NCBI GenBank assembly: GCA_045587545.1
Contig: JAZNCN010000012.1
Location: 36,766 to 100,765 of the forward strand
Source of the DNA: Caccoplasma_A sp045587545
Lineage (GTDB): Bacteria; Bacteroidota; Bacteroidia; Bacteroidales; G3-4614
Reading direction: 5' to 3'
Length of the DNA stretch: 64,000 bases
Shown here: in pieces, positions 34,637 through 43,768 of the stretch
Layout: each line of letters begins with the position of its first letter
Numbering within the stretch: position 1 is the stretch's first letter
Position numbers and translations under genes: made by a program
The notes under the pieces: model-generated
What the model was told of the DNA's origin: nothing
The model's input: only the letters and a program-made list of their open reading frames with translations
The model's database searches: none

Positions 34637-35770
34637 ATGGATAATTTTGAAGATATAAGACCATTTACTCCGGAAGAGGTACCGGCAGCAGTGCAAGAAT
34701 TGATGAAAGAGGAGTATTTTCAAAAGGCAGCATCGCATGTCGTTCCGGATCTTAATCTTTTTTTGCAGCAGTTTGCAACAATAAAGACAACTGATGATTT
34801 TCAAGAAAAGGCTCTCTTCCCATTGTTGAAATGGCTTATAAGTGTTGTTTCTGATACATTTGAAGGTTCAGGATTTTCTAATATAGAACTAAATAAGGCC
34901 TACACATATGTCTCAAATCACCGAGATATACTAACTGATGCAACATTCTTGTCGTTGTTGTTAACAAAAAACGGAATTGAGTCTCCCGAAATGGCTTTAG
35001 GCGATAATCTATTGGTATATCCATGGATGAAAACATTAGTTCGTTTAACAAAAGGAATTACTGTATATCGTAATTTGCCTTTAAAAAGAACTTTACAAGA
35101 GGCGCATCGTCTTTCTGGATATATAAATTATGCTATACAAGAAAAAGGCAGTTCTGTTTGGATTGCACAACGAGAGGGAAGAGCAAAAAATTCAGATGAC
35201 AGAACCCAAGAGAGTGTCCTAAAAATGCTTGTATTAGAAGGACGCGGGGATATGCGAAGCAATGTTATGGCATTAAATATAGTCCCTGTCTCAATCTCAT
35301 ATGAATATGATGCATGCGACTATTTAAAGGCTCGCGAATTTCAATTAAAACGCGATAACTCAGAATTTAAAAAGAGTCCCAAAGATGACATGGATAGTAT
35401 GAAAACAGGTCTTATGTCAAGAAAAGGGAAGATAAATTTTGTAATAGCAAAACCAATTAACGAGAAAGTTGCTGCATTGCCTGAAGATATATCAAAGGCT
35501 GAATTTTATGCAGCAGTAGCAAATATTATAGACGAATCAATACACGAAGGATATGTGTTGTATCCCATAAATTATGCAGCCTACGATTTGCTGAATGGGA
35601 CAGAACGTTTTGTCGAAAATTACACGGCAGAAGAGAAAGATAATTTTGCGAGGTATGTTGATGGGCAAATAGCTAAAATTCAAGATTTACCATCTCCTGA
35701 CTACAATTTCTTGCGAGAGAAGATTTTAGAGATGTATGCTAATCCCTTGAAAAATAAATTAAAAATATAA
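34637..35770 (+). CDS. PlsC-like glycerol/lipid acyltransferase
   Basis: A 377-residue protein related to 1-acyl-glycerol-3-phosphate acyltransferases. The catalytic motif is SNHRDILTD (His95 with Asp97/Asp101), and the substrate motif lies in AQREGRAKNSDDRTQES at about 178-195. The spacing HRDxxxD is that of a Bacteroidetes subgroup rather than the textbook NHxxxxD. The C-terminal 180 residues are an extra helical domain. Likely membrane-associated phospholipid or ornithine/glycine lipid synthesis; the acceptor is unknown. Confidence 0.85.
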   Translation: MDNFEDIRPFTPEEVPAAVQELMKEEYFQKAASHVVPDLNLFLQQFATIKTTDDFQEKALFPLLKWLISVVSDTFEGSGFSNIELNKAYTYVSNHRDILTDATFLSLLLTKNGIESPEMALGDNLLVYPWMKTLVRLTKGITVYRNLPLKRTLQEAHRLSGYINYAIQEKGSSVWIAQREGRAKNSDDRTQESVLKMLVLEGRGDMRSNVMALNIVPVSISYEYDACDYLKAREFQLKRDNSEFKKSPKDDMDSMKTGLMSRKGKINFVIAKPINEKVAALPEDISKAEFYAAVANIIDESIHEGYVLYPINYAAYDLLNGTERFVENYTAEEKDNFARYVDGQIAKIQDLPSPDYNFLREKILEMYANPLKNKLKI

Positions 35771-35809
35771 TTTTTGCTAAAAGAATAGGGGCGAACAGAA
35801 GAATATAAT

Positions 35810-36421
35810 TTATAGGGAAGGTTCAGTTGAGCCTTCCCTTATAATTTCGGGATAATCAGACGTACAATCTATAATGGCAGAAGCTTCATATCCTCCAATA
35901 CCTCCATCAACAATAATCTCTGCGATATTTTCATATATCTCGGCAATTAGTTCAGGATTGGTATAGTACTCCACTTCAGAGTTATTACTCCTTAAAGATG
36001 TGGTAAGAAGAGGATTTCCAAGCCTCTCAGCAATTTTAACGGGGATAGAATTAGCAGGTATTCTAACACCCACACTTTTTCTGTTTTTGTATAATTTAGG
36101 TAGCCCTCCTGCGGTTGGAAGGATAAAAGTAAACGGACCGGGTAGATTTTTTCGTAAGATTTTAAAATAGTTATCACTTATTTTTACATATTTGCTAAGA
36201 GAACTCAAATCTGCACCAATAATTGATAAATTTGATTTTAGAGGATTTATGCCTTTAAATTCACAAATACGTTCAACGGCTCTTACATTAAGAGCATCGC
36301 ACCCCATTGCATATACAGTGTCGGTCGGGTATATTATAACCGCACCATCTCGCAATTTAGAGACAATATTATCCAAATCTCGGTCGTTGGTCTCCTTCTC
36401 GTAAAGTCGTATAGTTTTCAC
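35810..36421 (-). CDS. tsaC: Threonylcarbamoyl-AMP synthase (TsaC/Sua5/YciO family)
   Basis: The enzyme makes threonylcarbamoyl-AMP for t6A37 in tRNAs that read ANN codons. The 203-residue protein has the YrdC fold motifs: RDGAVIIYPTDTVYAMGCDA, ERICEFKGINPLKSNLSII (a variant of the KxR segment), GPFTFILPT and VGVRIPANSIPVKI. It has only the YrdC domain, so it is the TsaC or YciO type rather than Sua5. The start appears to be GTG at 36421. The ribBA stop lies ten bases upstream, so the two are likely co-transcribed. Confidence 0.9.
   Translation of the reverse strand: MKTIRLYEKETNDRDLDNIVSKLRDGAVIIYPTDTVYAMGCDALNVRAVERICEFKGINPLKSNLSIIGADLSSLSKYVKISDNYFKILRKNLPGPFTFILPTAGGLPKLYKNRKSVGVRIPANSIPVKIAERLGNPLLTTSLRSNNSEVEYYTNPELIAEIYENIAEIIVDGGIGGYEASAIIDCTSDYPEIIREGSTEPSL
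35814..35839. terminator. Possible terminator hairpin at the acyltransferase/tsaC convergence
   Basis: AGGGAAGG and CCTTCCCT with a U-G pair and TCA/TGA form a 12-pair stem around GT. It lies in the last codons of tsaC and has no clear T-run in either direction. Confidence 0.3.
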
Positions 36422-36430
36422 ATTAAAATC

Positions 36431-37648
36431 TTACTCAATACCATGCAGATTGTGTCCCATACGCTCCTTTTTTGTCTTCATATAGAACTCATTAAAGGGG
36501 TTGGTCTTAACCTCTATAGGTACAATTTCTGTTATTTCAATTCCATAACCTTCAAGACCGATACGCTTAACAGGGTTATTTGTCATTAATCTTAGCTTTC
36601 TTATTCCCAATTCCCTTAAAATATTGGCACCAACACCATAATCGCGTTCATCAGCCCTAAATCCTAAGTGAAGATTTGCATCAACCGTATCGTAACCGTT
36701 TTCTTGAAGTTTATAAGCTTTTATCTTGTTCATTAAGCCAATACCACGTCCCTCTTGGCTCATATAAACAATAGCCCCTTTGCCCTCTTTCTCAATAGTC
36801 TCCATGGCTTTGTGCAGTTGCTCGCCACATTCACATCGCATTGAACCAAAAATGTCTCCTGTCATACAAGAAGAGTGAACTCTGGCTAAAACCGGTTCGT
36901 CTTCGTTCCACTCACCTTTTATAAGGGCTATGTGTTCTGCTCCGTTTGAAGTTTGTCTAAAAGGAATTAATTTGAAATGTCCCCATTGAGTGGGCATCTC
37001 AACCTCTTCGCCTCTCTCTACCAACGACTCTTTCTTTAGACGATAAGCAATTAAATCTTTAATAGAGATGATTTTTAATCCCCATTTTTTTGCAACCTCT
37101 TTTAATTGAGGAAGGCGAGCCATGGTTCCGTCCTCGTTAATAATTTCTATAAGAGCTGCCGCAGGATAAAGTCCCGCAAGGCGAGCAAGATCAACAGCTG
37201 CTTCAGTGTGTCCTGCTCTGCAGAGAACTCCACGAGAACGAGCTCTTAGAGGAGAAACGTGTCCCGGGCGCCCCAAATCAGAAGGTTTGGTTTCGGGATT
37301 TGCCAACGCTTTAATAGTCTCAGCCCGGTCAAACATAGAAACACCGGTGGTGCAACCACCACCTATTTTATCAACCATAACGGTGAAAGGGGTTTCATGA
37401 ATAGATGTGTTGTTGCTAACCTGCATCGGAAGTTCAAGTTCTGTACAACGCTCTTCAGTAATAGGTGCACACAGAACGCCTCTTCCGTATGTCATCATAA
37501 AATTGACCTTTTCTGGAGTTATCTTTTCTGCGGCAATAATAAAATCACCTTCATTCTCTCTGTCTTCGTCGTCAACTACAATAACAAACTTTCCCTCTTT
37601 AAAATCAACAAGAGCCTCTTCAATAGAATTCAACATTATATCTTCCAT
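36431..37648 (-). CDS. ribBA: Bifunctional 3,4-dihydroxy-2-butanone 4-phosphate synthase/GTP cyclohydrolase II
   Basis: The enzyme begins both branches of riboflavin synthesis. From the chosen ATG (405 residues) the DHBP synthase domain spans about 1-205 (VVDDEDRENEGDFI, TYGRGVLCAPI, RPGHVSPLRARSRGVLCRAGHTEAAVDL). The GTP cyclohydrolase II domain follows (about 210-400), with zinc cysteines in SCMTGDIFGSMRCECGEQL and the catalytic YMSQEGRGIGL. In-frame ATGs at 37660 and 37681 would extend it into the LptF/G stop region; the chosen start leaves a four-base gap and fits RibBA N-termini. No FMN riboswitch was seen upstream because it lies inside an operon. Confidence 0.94.
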   Translation of the reverse strand: MEDIMLNSIEEALVDFKEGKFVIVVDDEDRENEGDFIIAAEKITPEKVNFMMTYGRGVLCAPITEERCTELELPMQVSNNTSIHETPFTVMVDKIGGGCTTGVSMFDRAETIKALANPETKPSDLGRPGHVSPLRARSRGVLCRAGHTEAAVDLARLAGLYPAAALIEIINEDGTMARLPQLKEVAKKWGLKIISIKDLIAYRLKKESLVERGEEVEMPTQWGHFKLIPFRQTSNGAEHIALIKGEWNEDEPVLARVHSSCMTGDIFGSMRCECGEQLHKAMETIEKEGKGAIVYMSQEGRGIGLMNKIKAYKLQENGYDTVDANLHLGFRADERDYGVGANILRELGIRKLRLMTNNPVKRIGLEGYGIEITEIVPIEVKTNPFNEFYMKTKKERMGHNLHGIE

Positions 37649-37652
37649 AATT

Positions 37653-39560
37653 TTAAACATTTTCCTTATACTCTTTTTCAACTAATGTTTTAATATCTTT
37701 ATTCGTTTTTCTGATAAGGGCAAATTCTCGTCTAAGGAGCTTTTGCTCATATATACCTATGAGATATACAGGAACAGATAGCGGTAAAAGTATTGCTATA
37801 ATAATTCCTAACCTTTTGTTTTTACATGGGTAGTATAAAAGTAGGTTTCTAAGAATAGGATAATCCATAAGTTTAAGAACAACGAGTCTTGATTTTGAGT
37901 ATTGAGCATATTCTACAAAATCTTCAAGGTTATCCCTTAGTTCGTCAAGCAACATTTTATTGTATCCCTTTTGCCAATATGTAATAAAACTTTGGCGCTT
38001 ATTTCCGCAATCATTTTGTATATTTTCGCAGAGTTTGTCCAAAATATCAACTCTCTTCATTAGCTCATCTTCGTGCACATCTATCATAGCAACCTCTTTC
38101 ATTTCAACCTTTCTTGCAGTATGTCTGCCAAATAGCTTTCTAAAGAAGTTCATGTAGGCGTCTTTGTTGAATACTGCCGAATCATTTACAGCCTTATATG
38201 TGAAAAATATACCCAAAGGAAGTAATACGGCAGAGCTAAGCCATAAACCTTGCCAAACCTCCCAAACGCCATCTCTTGCCATTTTATATGCAGAGTTGTC
38301 AATTATATAGTAGAAAATAAACAGTATTACCGAAACAACAATTGGAGTGCCCAAGCCACCTCTGCCAATTATAGCACCAAGAGGAGCGCCAATAAAGAAA
38401 AATATAAGGCAGGCAAAAGAGAGTGTGAATTTTTTGTGCATCTCTATTTCATGTCGGCGTATCAGATTTTTTTGCTCATTTGCCCTATAGCTTTTAAACT
38501 CATACTCTTGTTTAATAGTTCTTGCTTTGTTTAAGGCTCTGTTGGTCCAATTCTCTCGTTCTTGAACAGAAGCTGTTGAGTATGCGTTTTTTATATCAAA
38601 ATTACTTAAAGATATGGTTTGGGAAGATGGTTGGCTTGAAGATGTAGTTCTCTCTAATATATTGTAATACGACGAGGTTTTAAGCTCATTTCCTATGCTT
38701 GACCCTATGCTGTCAACAATTGATGTCATTGAATCAACAGCCTGTTTAAGTTCTGCAATATTCTTACCGACATACTTGTCAGACATTGTGCTTTCGTCAA
38801 GTCTGTTGAATCCGGCATCAAAAGGAATTAAAATCTCTTTTCTTGAAAAAGTTTCTCTTCTATATGGTACAATCGTAGAAGATGCCTCTTGAGATTTTAA
38901 ATTTTCAAAAGACTCTCCGCTCTCAAGTGTTAAAAACAGGAAATGGTTATCGTCTGTAAATTTAAGATTACCCGAATCGGCAAGAATAATCATCGCATTC
39001 TCTGCTCCTTTTGAAATATCATATATGATAATATCATACATCATATTTTTTTTATTGTCTTTCTCTCTTACGAATATATTGTAACCTTCAATTTGGTTAT
39101 AAAATACGCCTTCGGGAATTTCAAGAGCAGGAGATTTCTGCTTCATAGAGTAGAGCAGAGTCCACATTTTTACTTGAATGGTAGGTAAGAGGTTGTTTTG
39201 AAAGAAAAAAGCACCAGTCGCAATAAATATTATTGTAACAATTAGCGGACGCATAATTTTTATAAGAGAAACGCCAGATGCTTTTATTGCTAATAATTCA
39301 AAGCGTTCACTTAAATTACCGAAAGTCATTAAAGAAGCTAACAGAATAGCCAATGGCAGAGCAAGTGGCACCATACTCATGGCGGCATAAAAAAACATCT
39401 CTGCAAGCACGCCTATCTCCAATCCTTTACCAACAAAATCCTTTATATGTTGCCATATAAATTGCATTAGTACAATAAAAAGACATATCATAAATGTCAT
39501 AAGGACAAGAGGAAGAAATGTCTTCAATATAAACAGATATAGCCTTTTTATTTTTAACAT
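37653..39560 (-). CDS. LptF/LptG-family permease of the LPS transporter
   Basis: LptF and LptG form the membrane part of the ABC exporter that extracts LPS from the inner membrane. The 635-residue protein has a first helix (about 10-35), two further helices (about 55-120), a periplasmic beta-jellyroll (about 130-270) and helices at about 385-460 (ACLIFFFIGAPLGAIIGRGGLGTP). An extra C-terminal region of about 150 residues contains one or two more hydrophobic segments (LGIIIAILLPLSVPVYLIG). The long form is what I expect in Bacteroidetes. Whether it is LptF or LptG cannot be told. ribBA and tsaC follow directly. Confidence 0.9.
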   Translation of the reverse strand: MLKIKRLYLFILKTFLPLVLMTFMICLFIVLMQFIWQHIKDFVGKGLEIGVLAEMFFYAAMSMVPLALPLAILLASLMTFGNLSERFELLAIKASGVSLIKIMRPLIVTIIFIATGAFFFQNNLLPTIQVKMWTLLYSMKQKSPALEIPEGVFYNQIEGYNIFVREKDNKKNMMYDIIIYDISKGAENAMIILADSGNLKFTDDNHFLFLTLESGESFENLKSQEASSTIVPYRRETFSRKEILIPFDAGFNRLDESTMSDKYVGKNIAELKQAVDSMTSIVDSIGSSIGNELKTSSYYNILERTTSSSQPSSQTISLSNFDIKNAYSTASVQERENWTNRALNKARTIKQEYEFKSYRANEQKNLIRRHEIEMHKKFTLSFACLIFFFIGAPLGAIIGRGGLGTPIVVSVILFIFYYIIDNSAYKMARDGVWEVWQGLWLSSAVLLPLGIFFTYKAVNDSAVFNKDAYMNFFRKLFGRHTARKVEMKEVAMIDVHEDELMKRVDILDKLCENIQNDCGNKRQSFITYWQKGYNKMLLDELRDNLEDFVEYAQYSKSRLVVLKLMDYPILRNLLLYYPCKNKRLGIIIAILLPLSVPVYLIGIYEQKLLRREFALIRKTNKDIKTLVEKEYKENV

Positions 39561-39661
39561 ACCTCAGTTAGTAATGATTTATTGTGGCGCGAAGATAGCA
39601 AAAAATTACCATTTATCCCCTATTTTTACCTTATATATAATGTATAAATAAGAAATAAATA

Positions 39662-40045
39662 TTATGCTCCGAGTTTTTTCCTTAATATTGATACCTGCTC
39701 ATTCCATAAATTAATAAGATCGTCATGTTCCTCCCCATTGGCAAAGTCGGTAATAATAAGGGTGGTATCTTTAGTTAATTCATTAGAAGTGATTTTAAAT
39801 TCAAAGTAGTGTTTTTTGAACTCTTCGTCGTCCCATCTTAATTTCAGGGATACTCCATTCTTTATACTAATTTGGGTTGCATCTCTTTTCTCTCCATTCC
39901 ATGAAAATGTATATGATTTGCCATTTATGCTTACTTTGTCGGCAAACCAAGTAGAGAGCCCGTCGGGAGTGTGTATATATTCCCAAAGCAAAGATGCCGA
40001 AATATTATTGAAGTTGTATTCAATGGAAAAGATTGTTTCGTTCAT
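39662..40045 (-). CDS. START-like domain protein
   Basis: A 127-residue soluble protein resembling the START/AHSA1 helix-grip fold: an N-terminal strand (FSIEYNFNNIS), SLLWEYIHTPDGLSTWFAD, then FSWNGEKRDATQI, LKLRWDDEE, HYFEFKITSNELTKDTTLIITDFA and a long C-terminal helix (LINLWNEQVSILRKKLG). Such proteins bind small hydrophobic ligands or act as co-chaperone-like factors; the ligand is unknown. A minus-strand TATATTCG at 40121-40128 may be its -7 box. It has no obvious operon partner. Confidence 0.8.
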   Translation of the reverse strand: MNETIFSIEYNFNNISASLLWEYIHTPDGLSTWFADKVSINGKSYTFSWNGEKRDATQISIKNGVSLKLRWDDEEFKKHYFEFKITSNELTKDTTLIITDFANGEEHDDLINLWNEQVSILRKKLGA

Positions 40046-40455
40046 AACGGTTAGTTTGCTATAAGGTTAGAGAGATGGTTAACAATTTTATATTTTTTGG
40101 AATTATTTTTTGTTTCTTTGCGAATATATAAATAAAAATTTTTATTTGCTAAATCTCGCTAATAATTTTTTGTCATAAATTTTTATTGTAAAACTACCTA
40201 TATATTGAAAAAATATCTATATTTGCAAACAATAATAACTTCTCTGAGGAGTGTCTTTGTTAAATAGTAATGCGTAGTTAAGTTAAATTTAACAGGCTGT
40301 CTTTTGGGAGTTTGTGGTTTGTAATCGCTTGATAATATTGCTGTTGAGGAGCTTTTGGGTCTTGTGTCTCTATGGTGATATAGTTAGAGGATTAATCGGT
40401 TTTTTTAAGAAAACAGAATAAAATATTATTATATATTAACAACAAAAACATATTT
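40046..40455 (+). other. 410-base gene-free region: divergent promoters and long susC leader
   Basis: No ORF or tRNA was seen. It holds a minus-strand TATATTCG box (40121-40128), the susC -7 box (40218-40225), and a leader of about 220 bases that includes the 12-base palindrome GTTAAATTTAAC (40282-40293). No known riboswitch was recognised. Confidence 0.5.
40218..40225 (+). promoter_or_regulatory. -7 box of the SusC/SusD operon
   Basis: TATATTTG matches TAnnTTTG. It lies 230 bases upstream of the susC-like start codon, implying an unusually long leader. No correctly spaced -33 box was found. Confidence 0.45.
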
Positions 40456-43400
40456 ATGAGAAAAGAAAGTCTTTGTATTGAGAGATTGGCAGAGCACGTT
40501 TTTGCCTATCTAAACCCAAGCTTTTTAACAAAAGTGGGTTTGAGTCTTCTTTTTGCAGCGTTGTTGCCATTGTCAGCAAATGCTGTTCATAAAGCTGAAA
40601 AAGTTGTTGCTACATCAATTGAAAGTGTGGAGCAATCAAGCTTTGTGGTAAAAGGAACTGTAATAGACAACACCAAGGAGCCTCTTATTGGTGTTAGTGT
40701 AATTGTTGAAGGAACTTCAATTGGTACAACTACCGATCTTGATGGTAATTACGAATTGAAGATACCTGATAGCAAAAAGACACTTGTTTTTTCATACATT
40801 GGTTACGCTGATCAGAAAATTCCTGTAAAAGGAAGAAATCAAATTGACGTAACAATGAGTGAGGACGAGCAAGTTCTTGCAGAGGTTGTCGTTACTGCGA
40901 TGGGTATTGAGCGTAAAGCAGAGTCATTGACTTATGCAACTCAACAAATCGGAGGTAAAGAGTTAACTCGTGCAAAAGAGTCAAACTTCATTAACTCTTT
41001 GCAAGGAAAAATGGCAGGTCTTACAATTACGCCTAACTCGTCAGGAGCTGGAGGTGGTTCTTCAAAAATTATTCTTCGTGGACAAACCTCAATGCTTGGT
41101 AATAACCAACCTTTGATTGTATTGGACGGTATTCCTTTGTCAAACGGTCTATCGGCACAAACTTCTGAAATTGCTCTTGAAGGAGGACGTGACGGTGGAG
41201 ATATCTTGTCAACAATTAACCCTGACGATATCGCAAGTATGTCAGTGCTTAAAGGACCCAATGCTGCGGCTCTTTATGGTTCTGCTGCAAACAATGGTGT
41301 TATCATCATTAATACAAAAGGCGGTCGTGAAGGAAAGATAAGAATTGATGTGTCAAGTAATATAACACTTGAGACTCCTTTATTTACATTCGATAAACAA
41401 ACCGATTTCGCTCCAGAAATGACAGATAAAGGTCCTCTATTGAATGGTTGGGGTTCTTCTGTGTCATCTTTAACAGATGATCAACTTGCACAATACCCAT
41501 ATTTGACTCGCAATGCTAAAAATCAAATTAACGATTTCTTCAAAGTAGGTCAAACATATAACAACTCAATAGCATTGAGTGGAGGTACTGAGCATACAAC
41601 ATCATACTTCTCATATGGTAATACAGTTCAAAAAGGTTTGTTGGAGCGTAATAAATTCGTACGTCATAACATATTGTTTAAGGAGACATTCAATGCATTC
41701 AACAATAAGTTGAAAATTGACCTTTCATTAAACTATATTACTCAAAAAACTGAGAACCGTCCTGTTATCGGTAAAGTATTTAATCCATTAACAGGATTGT
41801 ATCGTATGCCAACTGCAGTTGATTTGCGTTACTTTAAACAAAACGTAACACATACTGCAACAGCCGATGATGATATTACATCAAAAGGAGGAGCAAACCT
41901 TATTGGTCAACAAATTCAAACATGGCCTTTGTCATTCTCAGGACAAGCATGGATAAACAACCCATACTTTATGCAACAAGCAGTAGATGATGAGGCAAAT
42001 CGCGATCGTATTATGGCAAACGTAACAGCTAAATACGAAATCATCAAAGGTTTGGACTTCCAAGCTCGTGTAAGTGTTGATAAAACAATAGACAAGAACT
42101 ACAACTATCGTCAACCATCAATATGGGCAGACCAAAGCCAATATGCATTTGCTAATTACTATAGTGGAGAGAGCTCTTCTCGCGATATCTATTCAGACTA
42201 TTTGTTAACTTACAACAAAGAGTTTAAGAATATATCATTCAATGCAACATTGGGATCAAGTTTCAAGAGAACAAAATCTTCAAATACATCAATAACAAAA
42301 TGGACCGACTCAACATTCGTATATCCCAATATGGCATGGCCAAGCCTTGGAAGCAACATGTCAGGTAATGCGAAAGACATTTTGTTAAGTGCAAATGCAT
42401 CAGGAGTAAATACAAACTGGGAGACAGCGATCTTTGCAACAGCTCAAGTAGGATTCTGGAACAAAGCATACATCGATGCATCATTCCGTAACGACTGGTC
42501 AAAAGCATTCCAACAATTTACAACAGATGGTGGATATAAGTCATTTGCATATTGGTCGGTTGGAGGTAATATCCTTCTTGATGAGTTGATAGCAATGCGT
42601 ACAAAATTGCGTAATGTTGATCAAATGAAGATACGTGCATCATATTCAGTAGTAGGTAACTCTATTCCTCTATCAGACTACAATGCACAATCAATTGACC
42701 CATTAACAGGAGCAATCTCTGCTCGTCCTGCATCATTTGATAATCCAAAACCAGAGACTACTGAGGGTATTGAGGTTGGATTTGATGGAGTTTTCTTCAA
42801 AAACAAATTTGACTTTGATGTAACATTCTATCAAAACACCATGTCAAATCAATATTTGAATATTACTACAGCATCAGGACAATCTAAACCTATTAACTCA
42901 GGTAAAGTACGTAACCGAGGAGTTGAGTTTACCGGTAATTACCATATGAAATTCGGAAAAGATTTCCGTTGGACAACAGGTATTAACTTGGCATACAACA
43001 ACAATAAAATTCTTGAAACATATACACCGGCAGATGGAGGTCAAGTTGAAATCGTAATTGGAGCATCTTCTTTTGCAATTCAATCAAAATATAAAGTAGG
43101 AGGTTCATACGGAGACCTTTACGGAAAAGACTTCTTATATGACAAAGAGACAGGAAAAATCAAACTTGACTCTGAAGGCCGTCCTATGTTTGACTCAAAA
43201 TATGAGAAATATATAGGTAACACAACTGCTAAATTTACATATGGTTGGAATAACACATTCTCTTGGAAAGGTCTTTCAGTATATATGTTGATTGACGGTA
43301 AAGTAGGAGGTAAAGTTGTTTCGTTAACTGAGGCAGATTTAGATTATTTTGGACTATCACAACGTTCAGCTGACGCTCGTATGTCAGGAGAGACAGTTGT

Positions 43401-43743
43401 ATGGGACGGAGTAGAGGTTGCAGCAGTAACTCTTCCCGACGGACAAAAAGTTCCCGCACGCGCATACTATGAAGCAACCGGAACTAACCAAGCAAACTGT
43501 GTTTACGATGCTTCAAACATTCGTTTCCGTGAGATTTCAGTAGGTTATACATTCTATGATTTATTAGGAGTATCAAAGAACCTTACAATCTCATTAGTTG
43601 GACGTAACCTTGGATTTATCTACAAAAATGCTCCTGTTGACCCAGATATCTCAATGACAGCAGGAAATAACTTTGGTGGAGTTGAGTCATACGCTCTTCC
43701 CACAACACGTAGTTACGGATTTAATATAAAAGTTACATTCTAA
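40456..43743 (+). CDS. SusC/RagA-family TonB-linked outer-membrane transporter
   Basis: A 1095-residue transporter that, with a SusD-type lid, imports glycans or peptides. The N-terminus carries a long signal (about 1-43, ending LPLSANA). It is followed by a CarboxypepD_reg-like domain (about 65-140: VVKGTVIDNTKEPLIGVSVIVEGT, TDLDGNYEL). After the TonB box EVVVTAMGIERKAESLTYA comes the plug (about 175-290, LQGKMAGLTITPN, IILRGQTS, LIVLDGIPL, VLKGPNAAALYGSAANNGVIIINTK), then the barrel to a C-terminal GFNIKVTF. These are SusC/RagA signatures. SusD follows after 25 bases. No glycoside hydrolase sits in the operon, so the ligand may be a peptide rather than a glycan. Confidence 0.97.
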   Translation: MRKESLCIERLAEHVFAYLNPSFLTKVGLSLLFAALLPLSANAVHKAEKVVATSIESVEQSSFVVKGTVIDNTKEPLIGVSVIVEGTSIGTTTDLDGNYELKIPDSKKTLVFSYIGYADQKIPVKGRNQIDVTMSEDEQVLAEVVVTAMGIERKAESLTYATQQIGGKELTRAKESNFINSLQGKMAGLTITPNSSGAGGGSSKIILRGQTSMLGNNQPLIVLDGIPLSNGLSAQTSEIALEGGRDGGDILSTINPDDIASMSVLKGPNAAALYGSAANNGVIIINTKGGREGKIRIDVSSNITLETPLFTFDKQTDFAPEMTDKGPLLNGWGSSVSSLTDDQLAQYPYLTRNAKNQINDFFKVGQTYNNSIALSGGTEHTTSYFSYGNTVQKGLLERNKFVRHNILFKETFNAFNNKLKIDLSLNYITQKTENRPVIGKVFNPLTGLYRMPTAVDLRYFKQNVTHTATADDDITSKGGANLIGQQIQTWPLSFSGQAWINNPYFMQQAVDDEANRDRIMANVTAKYEIIKGLDFQARVSVDKTIDKNYNYRQPSIWADQSQYAFANYYSGESSSRDIYSDYLLTYNKEFKNISFNATLGSSFKRTKSSNTSITKWTDSTFVYPNMAWPSLGSNMSGNAKDILLSANASGVNTNWETAIFATAQVGFWNKAYIDASFRNDWSKAFQQFTTDGGYKSFAYWSVGGNILLDELIAMRTKLRNVDQMKIRASYSVVGNSIPLSDYNAQSIDPLTGAISARPASFDNPKPETTEGIEVGFDGVFFKNKFDFDVTFYQNTMSNQYLNITTASGQSKPINSGKVRNRGVEFTGNYHMKFGKDFRWTTGINLAYNNNKILETYTPADGGQVEIVIGASSFAIQSKYKVGGSYGDLYGKDFLYDKETGKIKLDSEGRPMFDSKYEKYIGNTTAKFTYGWNNTFSWKGLSVYMLIDGKVGGKVVSLTEADLDYFGLSQRSADARMSGETVVWDGVEVAAVTLPDGQKVPARAYYEATGTNQANCVYDASNIRFREISVGYTFYDLLGVSKNLTISLVGRNLGFIYKNAPVDPDISMTAGNNFGGVESYALPTTRSYGFNIKVTF

Positions 43744-43768
43744 TGTAAAAATAAGAAAGGAATAAGAT

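Noticed and set aside
37653..37681. Longer RibBA start overlapping the LptF/G gene
   Set aside because: The extra 11 residues do not resemble RibBA N-termini; the ATG at 37648 gives a clean four-base gap.
36422..40455. FMN riboswitch upstream of ribBA or cobalamin riboswitch upstream of the SusC gene
   Set aside because: No conserved riboswitch core was recognised; ribBA lies directly behind the LptF/G gene.
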